From assembly GCA_017378975.1 (NCBI GenBank), contig JAFNXT010000086.1:1-6569 (forward strand): a stretch of 6,569 nucleotides of DNA, read 5' to 3'. Of this stretch, positions 1-5,758 are shown one piece after another (the first letter of the stretch is position 1; every line of letters starts with the position of its first letter). The notes under the pieces are model-generated. The model saw only the letters and a program-made list of their open reading frames with translations. It did no database searches and was not told where the DNA came from. Source of the DNA: Oscillospiraceae bacterium. Its GTDB lineage: Bacteria > Bacillota > Clostridia > Oscillospirales > Oscillospiraceae. Position numbers and translations under genes: made by a program.

Positions 1-588
1 CCTGACAGCGTGGTGGCCGGGATCAGCCCGGACCTTTCGGATATGTCTTCCGTCAGAGAGGCCTTCCGGGAGGCGGTGATGCGCTACGGTTGCGTGGACA
101 TCCTGGTGAACAACGCCGGTGTCTCTGAAAGTACGCCCTTCATGGAGTATACGGAGGAGGCCTTCGACCGGGTGATCGATCTGAACCTGAAGGGCGTGTT
201 CAACGCCACCCGGGTGGCTGCTGACTGCATGGTGGCCAAGGGCAGTGGTGTGATCCTGAACACCTCGTCCATGGTCAGTATCTACGGTCAACCCAGCGGC
301 ATCGCCTATCCGGCATCCAAATTCGCGGTGAACGGCCTGACGGTCTCTTTGGCACGGGAGCTTGGTCCCAAGGGGGTCCGCGTCAACGCCGTGGCACCGG
401 GCATCACGGAGACGGATATGATGAAGGCAGTGCCCAAGGAAGTGATCCTTCCGCTGGTGTCTCAGATCCCCTTGCGGCGGCTGGGCAAGCCGGAGGATAT
501 CGCCAACGCATTCGTATTCCTGGCCTCTGAGGAGGCTTCCTATATCACCGGTGTGGTCCTCAGTGTGGACGGCATGGCAAGGACTTGA
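1..588 (+). CDS. Short-chain dehydrogenase/reductase (SDR, FabG-like), 5' end missing
   Basis: This is a classical SDR oxidoreductase that uses NAD(P)(H) to reduce a carbonyl or oxidise an alcohol in the cytoplasm. The frame is open from base 1, so the gene starts upstream. 195 residues are visible, against about 250 for the family, and the missing part would hold the first beta-alpha-beta unit with the TGxxxGxG cofactor motif. Counting from base 1, NNAG is at residues 37-40 and the catalytic tetrad is Asn62, Ser90, Tyr103 and Lys107 (YPASK). PG follows in [10 protein letters not shown], and the C-terminus is the usual ITG...VDG. The last glycine of the common VDGG ending is Met here. The closest general pattern is 3-oxoacyl-ACP reductase or sugar/steroid dehydrogenase; substrate and cofactor cannot be read without the N-terminus. 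It ends 17 nt before trxA and is probably co-transcribed with it. The GTG at position 10 lies inside the conserved fold and is not the start. Confidence 0.93.
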   Translation, partial: PDSVVAGISPDLSDMSSVREAFREAVMRYGCVDILVNNAGVSESTPFMEYTEEAFDRVIDLNLKGVFNATRVAADCMVAKGSGVILNTSSMVSIYGQPSGIAYPASKFAVNGLTVSLARELGPKGVRVNAVAPGITETDMMKAVPKEVILPLVSQIPLRRLGKPEDIANAFVFLASEEASYITGVVLSVDGMART

Positions 589-605
589 CGAAGGAGGTCA
601 CGCAG

Positions 606-911
606 ATGTCTGTGATCAAAGTGGATAAGCATAATTTCGAAAGAGAGGTACTCAACAGCAAGATCCCGGTGCTCCTTGATTTCTGGGCGGCCTGGTGTGG
701 TCCCTGCCGGAACGTGGCACCTGTGCTGGATGAGATCGCCCGGGAGCGGAAGGACATCAAGGTCTGCAAGATCAACGTGGACGAGGAACGGGTCCTGTCC
801 GGAGAGTTCGGCATCATCAGTATCCCCACCCTCATGGTGATGGAGGAGGGGAAGGTGGTCAGACGGTCCTCCGGAGCCCGGCCCAAGGCTCAGATCCTGG
901 CGATGTTATGA
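606..911 (+). CDS. trxA: Thioredoxin
   Basis: Thioredoxin is a small cytoplasmic dithiol carrier that reduces protein disulfides and is itself recharged by thioredoxin reductase. The protein has 101 residues, slightly shorter than the 105-110 typical of the family. The active site WCGPC is at residues 30-34 and is preceded by DFWAAW. The buried Asp is Asp25, and the cis-proline loop is SIPT with Pro74. The glycine of the EEGK turn is Gly82 and the late Gly is Gly90. One extra cysteine, Cys54, lies on a central strand. I chose the ATG at 606 because AAGGAGG at 591-597 sits 8 nt upstream; a TTG at 585 in the same frame overlaps the SDR stop and has no such site. It follows the SDR gene by 17 nt, so it is probably translated from the same message. 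A hairpin terminator follows directly. The matching reductase gene lies 0.9 kb downstream, beyond an opposing regulator gene. Confidence 0.95.
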   Translation: MSVIKVDKHNFEREVLNSKIPVLLDFWAAWCGPCRNVAPVLDEIARERKDIKVCKINVDEERVLSGEFGIISIPTLMVMEEGKVVRRSSGARPKAQILAML

Positions 912-920
912 ACACAGAAT

Positions 921-951
921 AAGGACGTGTCGCTTGATGCGGCACGTCCTT
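921..951 (+). terminator. Hairpin terminator after trxA, possibly bidirectional
   Basis: A 13-bp stem runs from 921-933 (AAGGACGTGTCGC) to 939-951 (GCGGCACGTCCTT) with loop TTGAT and a single G-U pair. It starts 10 nt after the trxA stop. The trailing TTACGTTTGTT is moderately T-rich rather than a clean T-run. The opposing Crp/Fnr gene ends at 983, so the hairpin may stop transcripts from both sides. Confidence 0.75.
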
Positions 952-982
952 TACGTTTGTTGGGGGGCGATGACATGGATCT

Positions 983-1639
983 TTAGTTTGCCAGCTTGCG
1001 GAGCTTGATCGGGTCCGTCAGGTCGATGGTGCCCCGGCTGAGCTTGACCATGCCTTCGCTCTGGAAGTAGCGGAGCATCCGGGTGATCACCTCACGGGCG
1101 GTGCCCAGATGGGCGGCGATCTTCTCGTGAGTCAGCTTCAGACTGGTGGTGTCCTCAAGCTGGCTCTCCTCCAGCAGGAAAGCCGCCAGGCGCTTGTCCA
1201 TGCTCTTCCACATGATCTGCTCCATGAGCCACATGAGCTGGGAGAAATGACCGCTCATCAGGCCCGTGGCAAAGCCGGACACTGCCAGGGACTCGTCCAT
1301 GAGGTTTTTGAAGTAACAGGCTGGGATGCTCCAGAATTCGGAATCCTTCTCCGCTTCGATCATGATATTGAACTGCATATCCGGCATGACGCAGGAGGCA
1401 CTGAGCAGACAGACATCATAGGGGAACAGCCGCTCCAACGTGATCTCACGGCCTTCCTCAGAGAGGATATAGGTCCGGAGCTGGCCGGTACGGATCAGCA
1501 GAAGGCCCAGACAGTCGGCACTGCTGTCGTGGATGAAGGTGCCCTTGGGGACCTTGCGGAAGTCTACCACCTCCCGGAGCCGGGCTTGCTGGTCGGGGGT
1601 GAGCTTATCCCAGATGGGAAGATAGTTTTGGAATTCCAT
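983..1639 (-). CDS. Crp/Fnr-family transcriptional regulator
   Basis: This is a DNA-binding regulator of 218 residues, about the usual family length. Residues 15-120 form the cyclic-nucleotide-binding-type beta barrel, followed by a long dimerisation helix (about 125-160) and a winged helix-turn-helix at 168-210. The recognition helix TAREVITRMLR (180-190) has Arg182, Glu183 and Arg187 in the spacing of Arg180, Glu181 and Arg185 of E. coli CRP, so a GTGA-type half-site is expected rather than the FNR-type TTGAT. The N-terminal cysteine cluster of oxygen-sensing FNR is absent. Two cysteines, Cys77 and Cys83, lie in CLLSASC in the barrel; Cys43 and Cys108 are the others. The ligand is unknown. 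The start ATG at 1639 has AAAGGAGG at 1647-1654, 7 nt away. It is divergent from trxB and convergent with trxA, so control of thioredoxin genes is a reasonable inference but not shown. Confidence 0.93.
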   Translation of the reverse strand: MEFQNYLPIWDKLTPDQQARLREVVDFRKVPKGTFIHDSSADCLGLLLIRTGQLRTYILSEEGREITLERLFPYDVCLLSASCVMPDMQFNIMIEAEKDSEFWSIPACYFKNLMDESLAVSGFATGLMSGHFSQLMWLMEQIMWKSMDKRLAAFLLEESQLEDTTSLKLTHEKIAAHLGTAREVITRMLRYFQSEGMVKLSRGTIDLTDPIKLRKLAN

Positions 1640-1660
1640 GGCATGACCTCCTTTGGGTCC

Positions 1661-1689
1661 ACTATACTCCTTTTTGTCGGAGAAGTCAA
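1661..1689 (-). promoter_or_regulatory. Sigma70-type promoter of the Crp/Fnr gene
   Basis: On the minus strand the -35 TTGACT (1684-1689) and the -10 TATAGT (1661-1666) are separated by exactly 17 bp, close to consensus. Transcription would start near 1654, so the ribosome binding site at 1647-1654 would lie almost at the 5' end of the message. The spacer contains CTCC-N8-GGAG, a weak inverted repeat. Confidence 0.8.
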
Positions 1690-1708
1690 TCAGAGGATAT
1701 TGGTGATT
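1688..1708. promoter_or_regulatory. Candidate operator: inverted repeat AATCA-N11-TGATT
   Basis: Perfect 5-bp arms at 1688-1692 and 1704-1708 lie between the two divergent promoters, and the left arm overlaps the -35 of the Crp/Fnr gene. The arms are short, so chance is possible. A second small palindrome (1703-1715) overlaps its right arm. Confidence 0.3.
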
Positions 1709-1715
1709 TGGTCAC
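1703..1715. promoter_or_regulatory. Candidate Crp-type site GTGA-N5-TCAC upstream of trxB
   Basis: The arms GTGA (1703-1706) and TCAC (1712-1715) match the core half-site read by CRP-type recognition helices. The centre at 1709 is about 41 bp before the predicted trxB start of transcription (near 1750), the position expected of a class II activator site. The spacing is 5 bp where CRP sites have 6, which weakens the match. Confidence 0.35.
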
Positions 1716-1737
1716 GGAGATCTTCTGTGGGATCGGG

Positions 1738-1743
1738 TATACT
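1738..1743 (+). promoter_or_regulatory. Predicted -10 element of trxB with no good -35
   Basis: TATACT at 1738-1743 is a strong -10 box. The hexamer 17 bp upstream (1715-1720, CGGAGA) does not resemble TTGACA, and there is no TG extension. That pattern fits a promoter that depends on an activator. Transcription would begin near 1750, directly before the ribosome binding site at 1751-1758. Confidence 0.6.
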
Positions 1744-1766
1744 TAAGAAAAAAGGAGGTCCGGTCT

Positions 1767-2693
1767 ATGGAGAAGATCTTTGATATGGTGATCGTGGGTG
1801 GAGGACCCGGTGGGTATACGGCGGCGCTGTACGGTGCCAGAGCGGGGCTCAGCGTGGTGCTTCTGGAACGGGCGTTCCCCGGTGGGCAGATGGTGTCTGC
1901 CAGTCAGATCGATAATTACCCCGGTCTCCCCGATGGGATCGATGGGATCAGCCTTGGAGATCAGATGCGTAAGGGAGCCGAGCGGTTCGGGGCACGAACG
2001 GTGTATGCTGATGTGACCGGGCTGGAGTTATCGGCAGAGCCCAAGGTGGTCAGGACCGAAGGCGGCAGCTTTCTGGGCCGGACGGTGGTGATCGCCACCG
2101 GGGCTTCTCCCAGAGGGTTGGGACTGGAGAAGGAAGAGGCGTTGACGGGGCGTGGCGTCAGCTACTGCGCTGCCTGCGACGGGATGTTCTTCCGGGACAA
2201 GACGGTGGTGGTCGTGGGGGGCGGCAATTCCGCTGTGGCCGATGCCCTGACCCTGAGCCGGGTGGCAAGAAAGGTGATCCTGGTCCATCGCAGAGATGCC
2301 CTTCGTGCCACGAAGCTGTACCATGCGCCTCTGATGGAAGCGCCCAATGTGCAGATCCTGTGGAACAGTCAAGTGGAAGCTTTGCTGGGGCAGGAGAAGC
2401 TCCACGGTGTGCAGGTGCGAGATCTGATCTCCGGCAAGGTGGAGACCGTCGAATGTGATGGGCTTTTCATCAGCATCGGCAGGAAGCCTTCCACGGAACT
2501 GGTGGAAGGACAGGTTTCGTTGGATGCTGGGGGCTATATCCGGGCAGGGGAGGACACCCGCACGGATCTGCCCGGTGTGTTCGCCGTGGGTGATGTGCGG
2601 ACCACGCCGGTGCGGCAGATCGTGACGGCAGTCGCTGACGGCGCAGTCGCGGCCCATGAGGTGGAAAAGTATCTGGCTATGGTCCGGGGATAA
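1767..2693 (+). CDS. trxB: Thioredoxin reductase (NADPH), flavoprotein
   Basis: This is a low-molecular-weight thioredoxin reductase, which moves electrons from NADPH through FAD and a CxxC disulfide to thioredoxin in the cytoplasm. Its 308 residues are close to the usual 305-320. The first FAD motif GGGPGG is at 11-16 and the PGGQ segment at 38-41. The redox pair is Cys134-Ala-Ala-Cys137-Asp. The NADPH site has GGGNSA at 151-156 and HRRDALR at 174-180, whose arginines are typical for NADPH rather than NADH. The second FAD motif GVFAVGDVR is at 270-278, followed by RQIVTAVADGAVAA. No key residue is missing. AAAGGAGG at 1751-1758 sets the ATG at 1767 with 8-nt spacing. It is divergent from the Crp/Fnr gene, and its likely partner is the thioredoxin at 606-911. 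The CAACDG context and HRRxxxR separate it from ferredoxin/flavin-type reductases. Confidence 0.96.
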   Translation: MEKIFDMVIVGGGPGGYTAALYGARAGLSVVLLERAFPGGQMVSASQIDNYPGLPDGIDGISLGDQMRKGAERFGARTVYADVTGLELSAEPKVVRTEGGSFLGRTVVIATGASPRGLGLEKEEALTGRGVSYCAACDGMFFRDKTVVVVGGGNSAVADALTLSRVARKVILVHRRDALRATKLYHAPLMEAPNVQILWNSQVEALLGQEKLHGVQVRDLISGKVETVECDGLFISIGRKPSTELVEGQVSLDAGGYIRAGEDTRTDLPGVFAVGDVRTTPVRQIVTAVADGAVAAHEVEKYLAMVRG

Positions 2694-2698
2694 AAAAG

Positions 2699-2761
2699 GC
2701 GACGGGGCAGTCCTCTGAGGAGCCGCAGAGGGCCGGACTTCTCAGAGGACCGTCACGTCGC
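2699..2761 (-). terminator. Long inverted repeat terminating the transporter gene (and trxB)
   Basis: The core is a perfect 10-bp pair: GTCCTCTGAG (2710-2719) with CTCAGAGGAC (2741-2750). An outer pair GCGACG (2699-2704) with CGTCGC (2756-2761) surrounds it. On the minus strand the stem is followed by TTTTTT (the A-run at 2692-2697), giving a strong intrinsic terminator for the MFS gene that ends at 2789. In the plus direction the trailing TTCGTT is weaker but could serve trxB. The insert contains CAGAGG (2726-2731), which can also pair with CCTCTG at 2712-2717, so two folds compete. Confidence 0.85.
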
Positions 2762-2788
2762 TTCGTTCCACACGATGACAGGGGATGG

Positions 2789-3955
2789 TCAATGGACGGT
2801 ATTATTGTTCGTCAGTCTGTTCAGCCATTCGTTGCACAGGAACATGATCAGCAGGAGCACCGTCAGGTAGGGGGCCAGCAGGTGGATGGAGATGTGCTGA
2901 GCGATCAGGCCGAAGAGGGGCGGCATAAGGGCGGTGCCTACATAGGCGCTGGCGGTCTGGATGCCCATGAGGGCCTGAGAATTCTCTTCGCCGAAATTGG
3001 CAGGGGTGGCGTGCATCAGGCAGGGGTACACCGGAGCGCAACCCAGTCCGATCAGCAGAAGGCCGGTGAATGCTCCCGCAGACCCCAACGGGAGCAACAG
3101 CACTACCACACCGGCGGCTACGATGCCCAGCCCCAGTCGGATCATGGAGGTATCGTCCAGCTTCATGGTGACGAAGCCGCTGAGGAAACGGCCTGCGGTC
3201 ATGCCCATGAAGAACAGTCCGCCCAGAGAGGCAGCGGTCTCCTGAGAAAGTCCGGCACCGAGGGACAGGTAAGAAGCCGCCCAAAGGCCGGCGGTCTGCT
3301 CCAGCGCGCAATAGCAGAAAAAGGTGGACATGACCTGCTTCGCGCCGGGGATCGTCAGTGCCCGTTTCAGGGGCACGGGTACGGGAGCGGCATCGGAGCC
3401 GGCGGCAGTCCGCTGTTTCCAGATGGGCAGGGACAGGAACAGGATCGCGCTGAGGATCAGTTGGGCGATCGCCACGGCGGCGTAGCCGCTGTCCCATCCT
3501 CCGCCAAGGGTCAGGATCAGGCCCATGATCTGGGGGCCCACCGAGGCACCTACACCCCACATACAATGGAGCCAGCTCATGTGGCGACTGCTGTAATGCA
3601 GAGCCACATAATTGTTCAGGGCGGCATCCACACTTCCGGCACCGAGACCGTAGGGGATCGCCCAGAGGCAGAGCATCCAGAACCGGTCACTGAAGGCAAA
3701 GCCCAGCAGTGCCACGGCGGTCATGGCCACACTGACGGCGGTGACCTTTCCGGCACCCAGCCTGCAGGTGAGCCGGTCGCTCAGAAGGCTGGATGTGATG
3801 GTACCGACGCAGATGATCACGGAGATGATCCCGGCAAAGGACATGGGTACGTCCAGCGATCCGTACATGGAGGGCCAGGCGGAGCCCAACAGGCCGTCGG
3901 GCAGACCAAGACTGATGAAAGAAATGTAAATGATGGCTAAAAGTAAATGTACCAT
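2789..3955 (-). CDS. Major facilitator superfamily transporter, substrate unknown
   Basis: This is a 388-residue inner-membrane protein with about 12 hydrophobic helices in two halves. The first six lie roughly at 3-22, 40-60, 70-90, 92-115, 130-150 and 158-178. The last six lie between about 207 and 378. A polar, proline-rich central loop (179-206) joins the halves, as in MFS porters. The N-terminus FISLGLPDGLLGSAWPSM and the segment GAGSVDAALNNYVALHY resemble the sugar-permease-like (FucP-related) MFS branch of Firmicutes, but I cannot name a substrate. SDRLTCRLGAGK (59-70) matches the helix 2-3 loop, although the usual G-x3-D-R/K form is altered. GAAGGAG at 3963-3969 is 7 nt before the ATG at 3955. 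It has its own promoter and a strong terminator, so it looks monocistronic. It shares a divergent region with the deacetylase gene. A drug-efflux role is possible. Confidence 0.88.
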   Translation of the reverse strand: MVHLLLAIIYISFISLGLPDGLLGSAWPSMYGSLDVPMSFAGIISVIICVGTITSSLLSDRLTCRLGAGKVTAVSVAMTAVALLGFAFSDRFWMLCLWAIPYGLGAGSVDAALNNYVALHYSSRHMSWLHCMWGVGASVGPQIMGLILTLGGGWDSGYAAVAIAQLILSAILFLSLPIWKQRTAAGSDAAPVPVPLKRALTIPGAKQVMSTFFCYCALEQTAGLWAASYLSLGAGLSQETAASLGGLFFMGMTAGRFLSGFVTMKLDDTSMIRLGLGIVAAGVVVLLLPLGSAGAFTGLLLIGLGCAPVYPCLMHATPANFGEENSQALMGIQTASAYVGTALMPPLFGLIAQHISIHLLAPYLTVLLLIMFLCNEWLNRLTNNNTVH

Positions 3956-3985
3956 GGTGGGGCTCCTTCACAGATGTCAGGTATG

Positions 3986-4013
3986 ATTATAGTCTTCGGT
4001 GCAGAAAATGCAA
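3986..4013 (-). promoter_or_regulatory. Promoter of the MFS transporter gene
   Basis: On the minus strand a perfect -10 TATAAT (3986-3991) lies 16 bp from a weak -35 TTGCAT (4008-4013). Transcription would start near 3979, leaving about 24 nt of leader before the ATG. Just upstream is the small inverted repeat AGAAG-TT-CTTCT (4016-4027), which could be an operator. Confidence 0.6.
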
Positions 4014-4047
4014 GCAGAAGTTCTTCTCGGGTGTAACCGATTTGTAG

Positions 4048-4076
4048 TTGACGAAATATGGTACAAGCAGTAGAAT
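4048..4076 (+). promoter_or_regulatory. Promoter of the polysaccharide deacetylase gene
   Basis: TTGACG (4048-4053) and TAGAAT (4071-4076) are 17 bp apart, a good sigma70-type promoter. Transcription would begin near 4083. That places an in-frame ATG at 4088 only a few bases into the message and supports the start at 4139. Confidence 0.75.
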
Positions 4077-4083
4077 AAGTACC
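4060..4083. promoter_or_regulatory. Inverted repeat GGTAC-N14-GTACC around the -10 box
   Basis: Perfect 5-bp arms at 4060-4064 and 4079-4083 flank the TAGAAT -10 of the deacetylase gene. A repressor bound here would block the promoter. The arms are short and no cognate regulator is visible, so this is only a candidate operator. Confidence 0.3.
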
Positions 4084-4138
4084 GGATATGTCGACCATCG
4101 GCGTATATGACAGAAAGACACGGAGGTGGATACTCACG

Positions 4139-5659
4139 ATGGGTAGCGATAAATTTGAAGATTTGGAGCGGCGGCGCAGAGGCCGGAAGCCGCCCAGACG
4201 ACCTGTGGGGCTTTGGGTGACGATCGGTGTGCTTTTGCTCGTGGTCCTTGGTCTTGTGGGTGTGGCGATCTTTGGAGGGCAGGAAGAGCCTCCCGCAGCT
4301 ACGGAGCCCGAGGTCTATGATGTGCAGATCCTGCTGAAGGGGGACGCGCACATGACCGTGGGATATGGGAAGGCCTTTGATGACCCCGGTGCCGAGGCGG
4401 TAGGTTTTGGGACCCTGCGTGATACGGATAAGGTCCCGTTGACAGTGGAGACGGAGGGGGCGGTGGATACCGCCAGACCCGGTTCTTTCACGGTCAGCTA
4501 CACGGCGGTATATCAGGGCATCACCAAGACCGTCACCCGGACCGTGGAGGTGGTGGACGATGTGGCTCCCATCATCAGCCTGACGGAGGACGATGGCTAC
4601 ACCCTGCCCGGTCAGCCCTATGAGGAGGCCGGTTTCACTGCCACCGATGAGATCGACGGCGATCTGACGGACCGGGTGGAACGGCGTGAGGAGGATGGCG
4701 TGGTATGGTACAGCGTCACCGATGCCGCCGGGAACAAGACTGAGGTGAAGCGTCAGATCCGCTACGACGATCCTGTGGCGCCTGTGCTGACCCTGAAGGG
4801 GAAGTCCACCGTGGATCTCACGGTGGGCGACAAGTGGAAGGAGCCGGGCTTTACTGCGGAGGACAACGTGGACGGAGATCTGACGGACGAGGTCAAGGTC
4901 TCCGGTTCGGTGGATACCGGGAAGGCTGGGACGTATACGCTGGTCTATTCCGTCAAGGATAGCTACGGCAATGAGACCACCCAGAAGCGGACCGTGGTGG
5001 TGGAAGCGGCTCCGAAGCCTACGGAGCCTGTGGAGCCCACCGGGAAGACCATCTATCTGACCTTCGATGACGGTCCTGCCAAGTACACCGAAAAGCTTCT
5101 GAAGGTGCTGGAAAAGTATGATGTGAAGGCTACCTTCTTCGTGGTGAAGACCGCCCGGCTGGATCTGCTGGATGACATCGTGGCAGGTGGACACGCCATC
5201 GGTATGCACTCGGTGACCCATGAATACAGCCAGATCTACAAGAGCGACGAAGCGTTCTTCGATGATCTGTATGCCATGCAGGATATCATCTATCAGCACA
5301 CCGGCGTGAAGACCACCCTCATGCGGTTCCCCGGAGGAAGCTCCAACGGTATCAGCAAGAAGTACAATCAGGGCATCATGTCCCGTTTGGTGAAGGAAGT
5401 GGAGGCCCGGGGCTTCCAGTATTTCGACTGGAACGTCAACAGCAAGGATGCTGAGGACGCAAGGACTGCTGAGGAAGTGTACAGGAATGTAGTGGGCTCC
5501 ATCGGCAAGAAGCAGAATTCCGTGGTGCTCCAGCATGATATCAAGAGCTTCAGCGTGGACGCGGTGGAGATGATCATCCGCTGGGGATTGGAGAACGGAT
5601 ACACCTTCAAGGCCCTGACACCGGACAGCCCGCCCTGTCATCACAGCGTGAACAACTGA
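4139..5659 (+). CDS. Membrane-anchored polysaccharide deacetylase with Ig-like repeats
   Basis: This is an extracellular NodB-family deacetylase that removes acetyl groups from N-acetylated glycans. Peptidoglycan GlcNAc (PgdA-type, lysozyme resistance) is the likeliest substrate, by inference. From the chosen start it has 506 residues. They comprise a basic cytoplasmic tail (1-22), one membrane helix (about 23-46), three Ig-like repeats (58-140, 143-209, 212-289), a Pro/Thr/Glu linker (291-303) and the catalytic domain (303-494). Catalytic motifs are complete: TFDDGP with Asp310 as base and Asp311 for metal, HSVTH with His357 and His361 for metal, RFPGG with Arg396, DWN at 430-432 and LQHD with His466. 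I chose the ATG at 4139, which has GGAGG at 4122-4126, although the 12-nt spacing is long. An ATG at 4088 would add 17 residues but has no ribosome binding site and lies about 5 nt after the predicted transcript start. It has its own promoter and terminator. Confidence 0.93.
   Translation: MGSDKFEDLERRRRGRKPPRRPVGLWVTIGVLLLVVLGLVGVAIFGGQEEPPAATEPEVYDVQILLKGDAHMTVGYGKAFDDPGAEAVGFGTLRDTDKVPLTVETEGAVDTARPGSFTVSYTAVYQGITKTVTRTVEVVDDVAPIISLTEDDGYTLPGQPYEEAGFTATDEIDGDLTDRVERREEDGVVWYSVTDAAGNKTEVKRQIRYDDPVAPVLTLKGKSTVDLTVGDKWKEPGFTAEDNVDGDLTDEVKVSGSVDTGKAGTYTLVYSVKDSYGNETTQKRTVVVEAAPKPTEPVEPTGKTIYLTFDDGPAKYTEKLLKVLEKYDVKATFFVVKTARLDLLDDIVAGGHAIGMHSVTHEYSQIYKSDEAFFDDLYAMQDIIYQHTGVKTTLMRFPGGSSNGISKKYNQGIMSRLVKEVEARGFQYFDWNVNSKDAEDARTAEEVYRNVVGSIGKKQNSVVLQHDIKSFSVDAVEMIIRWGLENGYTFKALTPDSPPCHHSVNN
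4310..5005 (+). repeat. Three tandem Ig-like repeats within the deacetylase
   Basis: Three repeats of about 67-83 residues share the pattern P-x-I-x-L...G...Y/W-x-(D/E)PG...D.DGDLTD.V...Y.V.D..GN...R. This resembles the bacterial Ig-like (DUF5011-type) fold found on Gram-positive surface proteins. Repeats 2 and 3 are most alike and share the identical DNA word GATCTGACGGAC (4661-4672 and 4877-4888). Repeat 1 is the most divergent and lacks the DGDLTD motif; repeat 2 lacks the DTxxxGTYTxxY segment and is shorter. They probably act as a stalk that places the enzyme in the wall or binds glycan. Confidence 0.8.
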
Positions 5660-5669
5660 ATCGTTCAAG

Positions 5670-5701
5670 AAAACACTCCGAGATCTTTCGGAGTGTTTTT
5701 T
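5670..5701 (+). terminator. Intrinsic terminator after the deacetylase gene
   Basis: CACTCCGA (5674-5681) pairs with TCGGAGTG (5688-5695) around loop GATCTT, extended by AAAA (5670-5673) with TTTT. The stem runs straight into TTTTTT (5696-5701). It begins 10 nt after the stop codon and separates the deacetylase from the next gene. Confidence 0.95.
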
Positions 5702-5705
5702 GTAG

Positions 5706-5734
5706 TGGACAAATGTCGATGGCTGCGATATATT
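5706..5734 (+). promoter_or_regulatory. Promoter of the lipoprotein gene
   Basis: TGGACA (5706-5711) and TATATT (5729-5734) are 17 bp apart, one mismatch each from the sigma70 consensus. They lie directly after the upstream terminator. Transcription would begin near 5741, about 18 nt before the ATG at 5759. Confidence 0.65.
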
Positions 5735-5758
5735 GGAAGCGATGGAGGTGCGTGCAAA

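Noticed and set aside
1713..1729. Imperfect inverted repeat CACGGAG-N3-TTCTGTG as a hairpin
   Set aside because: It needs two G-U pairs, has a 3-nt loop and lies upstream of the predicted transcript, so an RNA structure is not expected. It overlaps the better GTGA/TCAC palindrome.
1109..1783. A 224-codon plus-strand frame opposite the Crp/Fnr gene, running into trxB
   Set aside because: There is no ribosome binding site and no family motif, and it crosses the divergent promoters. The minus frame encodes an intact regulator.
2792..3940. A 382-codon plus-strand frame opposite the MFS gene
   Set aside because: The composition is rich in Gly, Gln, His and Asp, without hydrophobic segments or motifs. 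The minus frame gives a complete 12-helix transporter with a ribosome binding site.
4088..4138. Upstream ATG adding 17 residues to the deacetylase
   Set aside because: There is no ribosome binding site and the start lies about 5 nt after the predicted transcription start. The extension would place a mixed segment before the usual short basic tail and membrane helix.
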